Positions 39,599 through 52,768 of a stretch of DNA of 64,000 nucleotides are shown here, piece after piece. The notes under the pieces are model-generated. The model was not told where the DNA came from, did not search any database, and saw only the letters and a list, made by a program, of their open reading frames with translations. The position numbers and the translations under genes are program-made. Source of the DNA: Clusia tigrina (lineage: Eukaryota; Arthropoda; Insecta; Diptera; Clusiidae); contig OV050030.1 in NCBI GenBank assembly GCA_920105625.2, positions 316,768,289 through 316,832,288 of the forward strand. The letters are read 5' to 3'. Position 1 is the stretch's first letter. Every line of letters starts with the position of its first letter.

Positions 39599-40887
39599 CT
39601 ATCGGGCCAGATGACTGTCCATCATGCTGTGCTTTCGATGTTACGATGTTGCGTTAACTCCCGACCTGACGAAAATGGATCGTCAGGCGGGGTGGCTTAT
39701 GGAAGAAGACAACAACTATCAGGCAATTTTCTGGAGACGATCTAGTGAGGAGAAAATGGAGGCGTGCCGGCTGCTAATGATCACATATGGAACTGAAGCA
39801 GCTACACACGCTGCTTGAAACAGTTGGGTGAAGATAATGCTAAGATGTTTTCATTGGCATCGCAGAAAATGCAGTCCGAATTTTATATGGATGATTTCAT
39901 TAGTGGAGCTGATACCGAAGAAGAGTTATTTGAAATCTACGCGGACGTGTCAACCTTCACAAACTCCCCAAATTTTACACTACGCAAGTGGCATTCAAAC
40001 AATAACAGTTTCCTGCGGCAGGTGCCAGAAACCGAAAAAAAGCTGCGTGTTAACGATACCGAAATCATCAAAACGCTTGGCATTATTTGTTAGTCAGCAT
40101 CGGACTTGTTCAGGTATGTTTGGCCAGATATATTGTTGTATTGTCGGAAATGTCGACTTTGTTTGATTCCCTTGGACTACTGACTCCGGTCATAGTAAAG
40201 GCGAAGATTTGCCTGCAAGACCTGTGGATTCAAAATGTAGCTTGGGATGAGTCATTACCCATGCAGCACCACAGACAATAGACTGAGTGTCGTAACAAGT
40301 TGAAAGCGATGCAAGAGGTCAAGGTTACGAGTCATATTTTAAGCGCAAAAAACTTCGCAAGAAAAGAAATGCACGGGTTCGCTGATGCTTCATAGCGGGC
40401 CTACGGCTGCTGCCTCTACGCGCGCTCAATCGAGGATGATAATGGGGTCTTTCGTGCAATTGTGGAGTGCAAAATCAAGAGTTACACCCCTCAAAACAAA
40501 ATCATTGCCCAGATTGGAGCTCATGTCAACTAACCTGCTGTCTATATTGGTGGAAAAGACACAAGCGAATTTTCGCCATTCAACTTGATGCGCTGTATCT
40601 GTGGAGCGACTCGGAGATAGTGCTCGAGTGGCTGAGGGCGCATCCATCGACTTGTACTGTTTCGTTTCCAACAGGGTGGGCCAAGATCCAGGAGGCAACT
40701 AAATTAACAATTTGGGGACATGTTTCTACTCGACGAAATCCCACATATATCATATCCAGAGGTGTGTATGTTGACGAATTACTGAACTCTTTCTGGTTCT
40801 CAGGTCCACCATTCTTAAGGAAGTCCTGTGACCAGTGGCCAACCAATAAGGTATGCAAAAAGCCAGCTGAAGTCATTGAAAACGGCG
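39378..40887 (+). pseudogene. BEL/Pao reverse transcriptase-RNase H relic, U11
   Basis: Shared disabled relic with the class B TAG near 40279. Confidence 0.88.
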
Positions 40888-43558
40888 GATTGCTGCGGAG
40901 CAAGATAACCATTTTTCGGTTGGTTAAGCTAGACGAAGCGTTAATTCGTATTGTATATTATTGCAGCACCACTACTTCGGCAGAGAGTACAGAGAGCTAC
41001 AAAGAAAGGCCGAAGTGCACTCATCAAGCTAGGTGACGGGCAGTGAGTGTTTGCATCCAAAGCTGCCCTTATGGTATGTATCGCCAGAGAGATCGCTTAT
41101 CGCTATTAGCTGCGTCTACCAGTTGACATCTACATAAAGTATAAATGTATGGAGATATTCTAACGAACCCATCAATTTTGAACAGACATTTACCTTATGT
41201 TATTGCGAAGGCTGTAAGATAACCCAGCCGACAGATGTGGCGAACTTTCGTTTGCCGAAATGTTTCCTATAATTTTGAGGCGTGAACGCTGAGCAGGGAA
41301 AAATAAATGTCTATTGCTGAGGTCTCTGTTAAAAATTATTATAGAAATCAGCGCTTCTTATATATTAAAATCTTACTCTAATTTTGTATACCTGAACATA
41401 ATTATTTGTGTTCAATACTTATCCTAAATCATATGCGAAATATGAAAACAATTGCCGCACACATGCATTGGTCTGCAATTGCGTGTGGTCGGCATATTTT
41501 TGGGTTCAATGCATTTCTGGTCTTCGCACCAAATGCCCGCTATACATAGCGTCAGTTGATCCGCCGCTTTGGCTTGTGACGTGTTGGCTGTGTTGTAAAG
41601 TGCTTGCATGTGCGGTACGCTTGACGTGAGGGAGTGTAGGTTGAAATGCATTGTAGTATTTTGGGTACACTACACCATGGCGTCGATATTCTGTGAGCAG
41701 GATGCCGTTTACAGAATGCAAGCTTGCCGTATGTTGAAAAATATACTGTTTTGCTAACTGTCGACAGTAATTTCGTTCGTTGCTATGTACGATATTTGCA
41801 TGAGAAACATATGCAATGTGGGCACGTAAGCTTTTATGACGATTCTGTGACAGCGATTGTGGATCGTACATGTAAGAAAAGTGGCACGATCGGTGACGAC
41901 GAATTGCTTGCGGTGTTTTCCATGCCGCCCCCATTTCAAGCAACAAATTATGGGAAACTTGCCCATTGAACGAGTAAATGTGGCCAGGCCATTCACAACG
42001 AGTGGTGTAGACTTCTGTGGCTCTCTTATGACTACGTACAAGCTTAGGGGAGAACACTTCACTAAAAGCTACATTGCAGTATTCATATGTTTCGCAACTA
42101 GGGCTGTTTATATGGAGGTGGTCTCTGACTTGTCGTCCAAGGGGTTTATCGCAGCACTCAAGCGGTTTTTCGCAAGCCGAGGCTTGTGCACAGTTTTTCT
42201 GCGACAACGGCACAAATTTTGTAGGTGCTCGCCGTGAGCTGAAAGAGTTCATGGAAGCCTTTCAGGAGCAGCAGTTACAAGGCGAAATATCGCAGTTTTG
42301 TGTCATCGGCGCGCTCCCACACTTTGGGGGACTGTGGGAGGCGGGGGTAAAATCTGCCAAATACCATTTGACTCGCATTTTAGGCGAGTCGTTTCTGACG
42401 CTTGAGAAACTGTTCCCTGTGGTTACAGAAATCGAGACAATACTAAACTCACGCCCAAGCAGTAATAACACCAGCCCATTTCCTGACAGGTGGGCCTCTT
42501 ATTGGCATTGCGAAGTCAACCGTCGACAACGAAAATATTTCGCTTTTGAACCGCTGGATGCGACTGACGGCCATAAAACAACACTTTTGGCGGAAAGGTG
42601 CAACGCATCAGAAGGCGACTTAGTGTTGGTGTCAGAGGGCAACCTGCCGCCTAAATTGTGGCTACTCGCAATAGTGACGAAAACCACAGCACGTCAGGTG
42701 CGCGTGATCGACATAGAGACCAGAAATGGGTACATTCGGCGTGCGATACACAAGGTTGCATCGATACCAATGCCCGGATAAAGACGGTTGATCTGTCGGG
42801 AGCTGCATCAAGGTCGCCGGCATATTGCGAATTGAAAAGCAAGTTATGAATATTTTAAGTATTTGGTTTAGAAAAATTGCTTTTGAAGTACAAAACTTGT
42901 ATGATACATTGTAAATTAAAAGTACGAAAACTTTTGGTATGCAATGTATTCTTTGCTGTATTTTACATATTATTGTAACAGTAAATCTTTTGCTAATTTT
43001 ACATATTATAGTAACAGTAAAAGACATTTTTATTAAAAAAGCTAAGAATAAGAAGACTTGAAATTGAGAAAGCAATAAAGTCGGTCGCAACCACCTAAAT
43101 ACAATAAGGTTTAAAGAATTTTCTTTCTTAATAATTAGTAGTGTGATTATTATTTTTTTTTATATTTCGGGAACGCAAAAACGATTGCGTCCTAATACTA
43201 AGCATGTTTTTTGCAGAGCACAACGTAGCTTACAAATAGTAGACCACCTCATACCGCTTTTAAAAGTAATTGTTCCAAATGAAGGAATCCCAACTTGGAC
43301 GTAAAAATGCACCAACACAATAAAAAATGTGTTAACAAAACAGGAGGGAGAACATTTAATGAAAATTTAATTTAGTAACGAAAAAGCGTATGCGGAGTTG
43401 GTTAACGAGAATTTGCGGCTAGGACATATGGAAAAAGTAGACACATTGGATGTCGGCAAGCTGAAGAATTTTTCGCTGCATCAACATGTGCTTCGTCCGG
43501 AGTTGCAGTTGTAAAACTAGCAATGACTTATGTCTGAACGACGTGATGATGAAGGGGA
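39599..43558 (+). repeat. Array unit U11 (class B)
   Basis: Carries GGCTTGTGACG near 41579, shared only with U13. Its 3' end has CCAAATGAAGG near 43277 and AATGTGTTAAC near 43331, shared only with U12. A private CAAGCTAGG lies near 41030. Confidence 0.95.
41697..42781 (+). pseudogene. BEL/Pao integrase relic, U11
   Basis: Same breaks as U1, with the T variant near 41755 and a private synonymous CAC-to-CAT near 42573. Open to TAA 42779-42781. Confidence 0.9.
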
Positions 43559-44847
43559 CTATCGGGCCAGATGACTGTCCATCATGCTGTGCTTTCGATG
43601 TTACGATGTTGCGTTAACTCCCGACCTGACGAAAATGGATCGTCAGGCGGGGTGGCTTATGGAAGAAGACAACAACTATCAGGCAATTTTCTGGAGACGA
43701 TCTAGTGAGGAGAAAATGGAGGCGTGCCGGCTGCTAATGATCACATATGGAACTGAAGCAGCTACACACGCTGCTTGAAACAGTTGGGTGAAGATAATGC
43801 TAAGATGTTTTCATTGGCATCGCAGAAAATGCAGTCCGAATTTTATATGGATGATTTCATTAGTGGAGCTGATACCGAAGAAGAGTTATTTGAAATCTAC
43901 GCGGACGTGTCAACCTTCACAAACTCCCCAAATTTTACACTACGCAAGTGGCATTCAAACAATAACAGTTTCCTGCGGCAGGTGCCAGAAACCGAAAAAA
44001 AGCTGCGTGTTAACGATACCGAAATCATCAAAACGCTTGGCATTATTTGTTAGTCAGCATCGGACTTGTTCAGGTATGTTTGGCCAGATATATTGTTGTA
44101 TTGTCGGAAATGTCGACTTTGTTTGATTCCCTTGGACTACTGACTCCGGTCATAGTAAAGGCGAAGATTTGCCTGCAAGACCTGTGGATTCAAAATGTAG
44201 CTTGGGATGAGTCATTACCCATGCAGCACCACAGACAATATACTGAGTGTCGTAACAAGTTGAAAGCGATGCAAGAGGTCAAGGTTACGAGTCATATTTT
44301 AAGCGCAAAAAACTTCGCAAGAAAAGAAATGCACGGGTTCGCTGATGCTTCATAGCGGGCCTACGGCTGCTGCCTCTACGCGCGCTCAATCGAGGATGAT
44401 AATGGGGTCTTTCGTGCAATTGTGGAGTGCAAAATCAAGAGTTACACCCCTCAAAACAAAATCATTGCCCAGATTGGAGCTCATGTCAACTAACCTGCTG
44501 TCTATATTGGTGGAAAAGACACAAGCGAATTTTCGCCATTCAACTTGATGCGCTGTATCTGTGGAGCGACTCGGAGATAGTGCTCGAGTGGCTGAGGGCG
44601 CATCCATCGACTTGTACTGTTTCGTTTCCAACAGGGTGGGCCAAGATCCAGGAGGCAACTAAATTAACAATTTGGGGACATGTTTCTACTCGACGAAATC
44701 CCACATATATCATATCCAGAGGTGTGTATGTTGACGAATTACTGAACTCTTTCTGGTTCTCAGGTCCACCATTCTTAAGGAAGTCCTGTGACCAGTGGCC
44801 AACCAATAAGGTATGCAAAAAGCCAGCTGAAGTCATTGAAAACGGCG
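43338..44847 (+). pseudogene. BEL/Pao reverse transcriptase-RNase H relic, U12
   Basis: Shared disabled relic. The class B TAG has mutated further to TAT near 44239, while the common TAG after HGFADAS (44353-44355) remains. Confidence 0.88.
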
Positions 44848-47518
44848 GATTGCTGCGGAGCAAGATAACCATTTTTCGGTTGGTTAAGCTAGACGAAGCG
44901 TTAATTCGTATTGTATATTATTGCAGCACCACTACTTCGGCAGAGAGTACAGAGAGCTACAAAGAAAGGCCGAAGTGCACTCATCAAGCGAGGTGACGGG
45001 CAGTGAGTGTTTGCATCCAAAGCTGCCCTTATGGTATGTATCGCCAGAGAGATCGCTTATCGCTATTAGCTGCGTCTACCAGTTGACATCTACATAAAGT
45101 ATAAATGTATGGAGATATTCTAACGAACCCATCAATTTTGAACAGACATTTACCTTATGTTATTGCGAAGGCTGTAAGATAACCCAGCCGACAGATGTGG
45201 CGAACTTTCGTTTGCCGAAATGTTTCCTATAATTTTGAGGCGTGAACGCTGAGCAGGGAAAAATAAATGTCTATTGCTGAGGTCTCTGTTAAAAATTATT
45301 ATAGAAATCAGCGCTTCTTATATATTAAAATCTTACTCTAATTTTGTATATCTGAACATAATTATTTGTGTTCAATACTTATCCTAAATCATATGCGAAA
45401 TATGAAAACAATTGCCGCACACATGCATTGGTCTGCAATTGCGTGTGGTCGGCATATTTTTGGGTTCAATGCATTTCTGGTCTTCGCACCAAATGCCCGC
45501 TATACATAGCGTCAGTTGATCCGCCGCTTTGGCTTGTGCCGTGTTGGCTGTGTTGTAAAGTGCTTGCATGTGCGGTACGCTTGACGTGAGGGAGTGTAGG
45601 TTGAAATGCATTGTAGTATTTTGGGAACACTACACCATGGCGTCGATATTCTGTGAGCAGGATGCCGTTTACAGAATGCAAGCTTGCCGTATGTTGAAAA
45701 ATATACTGTTTTGCTACCTGTCGACAGTAATTTCGTTCGTTGCTATGTACGATATTTGCATGAGAAACATATGCAATGTGGGCACGTAAGCTTTTATGAC
45801 GATTCTGTGACAGCGATTGTGGATCGTACATGTAAGAAAAGTGGCACGATCGGTGACGACGAATTGCTTGCGGTGTTTTCCATGCCGCCCCCATTTCAAG
45901 CAACAAATTATGGGAAACTTGCCCATTGAACGAGTAAATGTGGCCAGGCCATTCACAACGAGTGGTGTAGACTTCTGTGGCTCTCTTATGACTACGTACA
46001 AGCTTAGGGGAGAACACTTCACTAAAAGCTACATTGCAGTATTCATATGTTTCGCAACTAGGGCTGTTTATATGGAGGTGGTCTCTGACTTGTCGTCCAA
46101 GGGGTTTATCGCAGCACTCAAGCGGTTTTTCGCAAGCCGAGGCTTGTGCACAGTTTTTCTGCGACAACGGCACAAATTTTGTAGGTGCTCGCCGTGAGCT
46201 GAAAGAGTTCATGGAAGCCTTTCAGGAGCAGCAGTTACAAGGCGAAATATCGCAGTTTTGTGTCATCGGCGCGCTCCCACACTTTGGGGGACTGTGGGAG
46301 GCGGGGGTAAAATCTGCCAAATACCATTTGACTCGCATTTTAGGCGAGTCGTTTCTGACGCTTGAGAAACTGTTCCCTGTGGTTACAGAAATCGAGACAA
46401 TACTAAACTCACGCCCAAGCAGTAATAACACCAGCCCATTTCCTGACAGGTGGGCCTCTTATTGGCATTGCGAAGTCAACCGTCGACAACGAAAATATTT
46501 CGCTTTTGAACCGCTGGATGCGACTGACGGCCACAAAACAACACTTTTGGCGGAAAGGTGCAACGCATCAGAAGGCGACTTAGTGTTGGTGTCAGAGGGC
46601 AACCTGCCGCCTAAATTGTGGCTACTCGCAATAGTGACGAAAACCACAGCACGTCAGGTGCGCGTGATCGACATAGAGACCAGAAATGGGTACATTCGGC
46701 GTGCGATACACAAGGTTGCATCGATACCAATGCCCGGATAAAGACGGTTGATCTGTCGGGAGCTGCATCAAGGTCGCCGGCATATTGCGAATTGAAAAGC
46801 AAGTTATGAATATTTTAAGTATTTGGTTTAGAAAAATTGCTTTTGAAGTACAAAACTTGTATGATACATTGTAAATTAAAAGTACGAAAACTTTTGGTAT
46901 GCAATGTATTCTTTGCTGTATTTTACATATTATTGTAACAGTAAATCTTTTGCTAATTTTACATATTATAGTAACAGTAAAAGACATTTTTATTAAAAAA
47001 GCTAAGAATAAGAAGACTTGAAATTGAGAAAGCAATAAAGTCGGTCGCAACCACCTAAATACAATAAGGTTTAAAGAATTTTCTTTCTTAATAATTAGTA
47101 GTGTGATTATTATTTTTTTTTATATTTCGGGAACGCAAAAACGATTGCGTCCTAATACTAAGCATGTTTTTTGCAGAGCACAACGTAGCTTACAAATAGT
47201 AGACCACCTCATACCGCTTTTAAAAGTAATTGTTCCAAATGAAGGAATCCCAACTTGGACGTAAAAATGCACCAACACAATAAAAAATGTGTTAACAAAA
47301 CAGGAGGGAGAACATTTAATGAAAATTTAATTTAGTAACGAAAAAGCGTATGCGGAGTTGGTTAACGAGAATTTGCGGCTAGGACATATGGAAAAAGTAG
47401 ACACATTGGATGTCGGCAAGCTGAAGAATTTTTCGCTGCATCAACATGTGCTTCGTCCGGAGTTGCAGTTGTAAAACTAGCAATGACTTATGTCTGAACG
47501 ACGTGATGATGAAGGGGA
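43559..47518 (+). repeat. Array unit U12 (class B)
   Basis: Differs at the class B stop: TAT replaces TAG near 44239, so this frame is open again to 44355. Private changes are GTATATCTG near 45347 and TGGGAACAC near 45624. The 3' end matches U11. Confidence 0.95.
45657..46741 (+). pseudogene. BEL/Pao integrase relic, U12
   Basis: Same breaks as U1, with CTACCTG (P) near 45715. Open to TAA 46739-46741. Confidence 0.9.
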
Positions 47519-48807
47519 CTATCGGGCCAGATGACTGTCCATCATGCTGTGCTTTCGATGTTACGATGTTGCGTTAACTCCCGACCTGACGAAAATGGAT
47601 CGTCAGGCGGGGTGGCTTATGGAAGAAGACAACAACTATCAGGCAATTTTCTGGAGACGATCTAGTGAGGAGAAAATGGAGGCGTGCCGGCTGCTAATGA
47701 TCACATATGGAACTGAAGCAGCTACACACGCTGCTTGAAACAGTTGGGTGAAGATAATGCTAAGATGTTTTCATTGGCATCGCAGAAAATGCAGTCCGAA
47801 TTTTATATGGATGATTTCATTAGTGGAGCTGATACCGAAGAAGAGTTATTTGAAATCTACGCGGACGTGTCAACCTTCACAAACTCCCCAAATTTTACAC
47901 TACGCAAGTGGCATTCAAACAATAACAGTTTCCTGCGGCAGGTGCCAGAAACCGAAAAAAAGCTGCGTGTTAACGATACCGAAATCATCAAAACGCTTGG
48001 CATTATTTGTTAGTCAGCATCGGACTTGTTCAGGTATGTTTGGCCAGATATATTGTTGTATTGTCGGAAATGTCGACTTTGTTTGATTCCCTTGGACTAC
48101 TGACTCCGGTCATAGTAAAGGCGAAGATTTGCCTGCAAGACCTGTGGATTCAAAATGTAGCTTGGGATGAGTCATTACCCATGCAGCACCACAGACAATA
48201 GACTGAGTGTCGTAACAAGTTGAAAGCGATGCAAGAGGTCAAGGTTACGAGTCATATTTTAAGCGCAAAAAACTTCGCAAGAAAAGAAATGCACGGGTTC
48301 GCTGATGCTTCATAGCGGGCCTACGGCTGCTGCCTCTACGCGCGCTCAATCGAGGATGATAATGGGGTCTTTCGTGCAATTGTGGAGTGCAAAATCAAGA
48401 GTTACACCCCTCAAAACAAAATCATTGCCCAGATTGGAGCTCATGTCAACTAACCTGCTGTCTATATTGGTGGAAAAGACACAAGCGAATTTTCGCCATT
48501 CAACTTGATGCGCTGTATCTGTGGAGCGACTCGGAGATAGTGCTCGAGTGGCTGAGGGCGCATCCATCGACTTGTACTGTTTCGTTTCCAACAGGGTGGG
48601 CCAAGATCCAGGAGGCAACTAAATTAACAATTTGGGGACATGTTTCTACTCGACGAAATCCCACATATATCATATCCAGAGGTGTGTATGTTGACGAATT
48701 ACTGAACTCTTTCTGGTTCTCAGGTCCACCATTCTTAAGGAAGTCCTGTGACCAGTGGCCAACCAATAAGGTATGCAAAAAGCCAGCTGAAGTCATTGAA
48801 AACGGCG
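47298..48807 (+). pseudogene. BEL/Pao reverse transcriptase-RNase H relic, U13
   Basis: Shared disabled relic with the class B TAG near 48199. Confidence 0.88.
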
Positions 48808-51478
48808 GATTGCTGCGGAGCAAGATAACCATTTTTCGGTTGGTTAAGCTAGACGAAGCGTTAATTCGTATTGTATATTATTGCAGCACCACTACTTCGG
48901 CAGAGAGTACAGAGAGCTACAAAGAAAGGCCGAAGTGCACTCATCAAGCGAGGTGACGGGCAGTGAGTGTTTGCATCCAAAGCTGCCCTTATGGTATGTA
49001 TCGCCAGAGAGATCGCTTATCGCTATTAGCTGCGTCTACCAGTTGACATCTACATAAAGTATAAATGTATGGAGATATTCTAACGAACCCATCAATTTTG
49101 AACAGACATTTACCTTATGTTATTGCGAAGGCTGTAAGATAACCCAGCCGACAGATGTGGCGAACTTTCGTTTGCCGAAATGTTTCCTATAATTTTGAGG
49201 CGTGAACGCTGAGCAGGGAAAAATAAATGTCTATTGCTGAGGTCTCTGTTAAAAATTATTATAGAAATCAGCGCTTCTTATATATTAAAATCTTACTCTA
49301 ATTTTGTATACCTGAACATAATTATTTGTGTTCAATACTTATCCTAAATCATATGCGAAATATGAAAACAATTGCCGCACACATGCATTGGTCTGCAATT
49401 GCGTGTGGTCGGCATATTTTTGGGTTCAATGCATTTCTGGTCTTCGCACCAAATGCCCGCTATACATAGCGTCAGTTGATCCGCCGCTTTGGCTTGTGAC
49501 GTGTTGGCTGTGTTGTAAAGTGCTTGCATGTGCGGTACGCTTGACGTGAGGGAGTGTAGGTTGAAATGCATTGTAGTATTTTGGGTACACTACACCATGG
49601 CGTCGATATTCTGTGAGCAGGATGCCGTTTACAGAATGCAAGCTTGCCGTATGTTGAAAAATATACTGTTTTGCTAACTGTCGACAGTAATTTCGTTCGT
49701 TGCTATGTACGATATTTGCATGAGAAACATATGCAATGTGGGCACGTAAGCTTTTATGACGATTCTGTGACAGCGATTGTGGATCGTACATGTAAGAAAA
49801 GTGGCACGATCGGTGACGACGAATTGCTTGCGGTGTTTTCCATGCCGCCCCCATTTCAAGCAACAAATTATGGGAAACTTGCCCATTGAACGAGTAAATG
49901 TGGCCAGGCCATTCACAACGAGTGGTGTAGACTTCTGTGGCTCTCTTATGACTACGTACAAGCTTAGGGGAGAACACTTCACTAAAAGCTACATTGCAGT
50001 ATTCATATGTTTCGCAACTAGGGCTGTTTATATGGAGGTGGTCTCTGACTTGTCGTCCAAGGGGTTTATCGCAGCACTCAAGCGGTTTTTCGCAAGCCGA
50101 GGCTTGTGCACAGTTTTTCTGCGACAACGGCACAAATTTTGTAGGTGCTCGCCGTGAGCTGAAAGAGTTCATGGAAGCCTTTCAGGAGCAGCAGTTACAA
50201 GGCGAAATATCGCAGTTTTGTGTCATCGGCGCGCTCCCACACTTTGGGGGACTGTGGGAGGCGGGGGTAAAATCTGCCAAATACCATTTGACTCGCATTT
50301 TAGGCGAGTCGTTTCTGACGCTTGAGAAACTGTTCCCTGTGGTTACAGAAATCGAGACAATACTAAACTCACGCCCAAGCAGTAATAACACCAGCCCATT
50401 TCCTGACAGGTGGGCCTCTTATTGGCATTGCGAAGTCAACCGTCGACAACGAAAATATTTCGCTTTTGAACCGCTGGATGCGACTGACGGCCACAAAACA
50501 ACACTTTTGGCGGAAAGGTGCAACGCATCAGAAGGCGACTTAGTGTTGGTGTCAGAGGGCAACCTGCCGCCTAAATTGTGGCTACTCGCAATAGTGACGA
50601 AAACCACAGCACGTCAGGTGCGCGTGATCGACATAGAGACCAGAAATGGGTACATTCGGCGTGCGATACACAAGGTTGCATCGATACCAATGCCCGGATA
50701 AAGACGGTTGATCTGTCGGGAGCTGCATCAAGGTCGCCGGCATATTGCGAATTGAAAAGCAAGTTATGAATATTTTAAGTATTTGGTTTAGAAAAATTGC
50801 TTTTGAAGTACAAAACTTGTATGATACATTGTAAATTAAAAGTACGAAAACTTTTGGTATGCAATGTATTCTTTGCTGTATTTTACATATTATTGTAACA
50901 GTAAATCTTTTGCTAATTTTACATATTATAGTAACAGTAAAAGACATTTTTATTAAAAAAGCTAAGAATAAGAAGACTTGAAATTGAGAAAGCAATAAAG
51001 TCGGTCGCAACCACCTAAATACAATAAGGTTTAAAGAATTTTCTTTCTTAATAATTAGTAGTGTGATTATTATTTTTTTTTATATTTCGGGAACGCAAAA
51101 ACGATTGCGTCCTAATACTAAGCATGTTTTTTGCAGAGCACAACGTAGCTTACAAATAGTAGACCACCTCATACCGCTTTTAAAAGTAATTGTTCCAGAT
51201 AAAGGAATCCCAACTTGGACGTAAAAATGCACCAACACAATAAAAAATGTCTTAACAAAACAGGAGGGAGAACATTTAATGAAAATTTAATTTAGTAACG
51301 AAAAAGCGTATGCGGAGTTGGTTAACGAGAATTTGCGGCTAGGACATATGGAAAAAGTAGACACATTGGATGTCGGCAAGCTGAAGAATTTTTCGCTGCA
51401 TCAACATGTGCTTCGTCCGGAGTTGCAGTTGTAAAACTAGCAATGACTTATGTCTGAACGACGTGATGATGAAGGGGA
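47519..51478 (+). repeat. Array unit U13 (class B with a U1-like 3' end)
   Basis: Matches U11 through the linker (GGCTTGTGACG near 49499) and integrase. Its 3' end has AGATAAAGG near 51198 as in U1, not the U11/U12 form. Confidence 0.95.
49617..50701 (+). pseudogene. BEL/Pao integrase relic, U13
   Basis: Same breaks as U1, T variant near 49675. Open to TAA 50699-50701. Confidence 0.9.
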
Positions 51479-52768
51479 CTATCGGGCCAGATGACTGTCC
51501 ATCATGCTGTGCTTTCGATGTTACGATGTTGCGTTAACTCCCGACCTGACGAAAATGGATCGTCAGGCGGGGTGGCTTATGGAAGAAGACAACAACTATC
51601 AGGCGATTTTCTGGAGACGATCTAGTGAGGAGAAAATGGAGGCGTGCCGGCTGCAAATGATCACATATGGAACTGAAGCAGCTACACACGCTGCTTGAAA
51701 CAGTTGGGTGAAGATAATGCTAAGATGTTTTCATTGGCATCGCAGAAAATGCAGTCCGAATTTTATATGGATGATTTCATTAGTGGAGCTGATACCGAAG
51801 AAGAGTTATTTGAAATCTACGCGGACGTGTCAACCTTCAGAAACTCCCCAAATTTTACACTACGCAAGTGGCATTCAAACAATGACAGTTTCCTGCGGCA
51901 GGTGCCAGAAGCCGAAAAAAAAGCTGCGTGTTAACGATACCGAAATCATCAATACGCTTGGCATTATTTGTTAGTCAGCATCGGACTTGTTCAGGTATGT
52001 TTGGCCAGATATATTGTTGTATTGTCGGAAATGTCGACTTTGTTTGATTCCCTTGGACTACTGAATCCGGTCATAGTAAAGGCGAAGATTTGCCTGCAAG
52101 ACCTGTGGATTTAAATTGTAGCTTGGGATGAGTCATTACCCATGCAGCACCACAGACAATGGACTGAGTTTCGTAACAAGTTGAAAGCGATGCAAGAGGT
52201 CAAGGTTACGAGTCATATTTTAAGCGCAAAAAACTTCGCAAGAAAAGAAATGCACGGGTTCGCTGATGCTTCATAGCGGGCCTACGGCTGCTGCCTCTAC
52301 GCGCGCTCAATCGAGGATGATAATGGGGTCTTTCGTGCAATTGTGGAGTGCAAAATCAAGAGTTACACCCCTCAAAACAAAATCATTGCCCAGATTGGAG
52401 CTCATGTCAACTAACCTGCTGTCTATATTGGTGGAAAAGACACAAGCGAATTTTCGCCATTCAACTTGATGCGCTGTATCTGTGGAGCGACTCGGAGATA
52501 GTGCTCGAGTGGCTGAGGGCGCATCCATCGACTTGTACTGTTTCGTTTCCAACAGGGTGGGCCAAGATCCAGGAGGCAACTAAATTAACAATTTGGGGAC
52601 ATGTTTCTTCTCGACGAAATCCCCCATATATCATTTCCAGAGGTGTGTATGTTGACGAATTACTAAACTCTTTCTGGTTCTCAGGTCCACCATTCTTAAG
52701 GAAGTCCTGTGACCAGTGGCCAACCAATAAGGTATGCAAAAAGCCAGCTGAAGTCATTGAAAACGGCG
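51258..52768 (+). pseudogene. BEL/Pao reverse transcriptase-RNase H relic, U14
   Basis: Shared disabled relic with the extra TAA of U7 near 52112 and the common TAG at 52274-52276. Confidence 0.88.
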
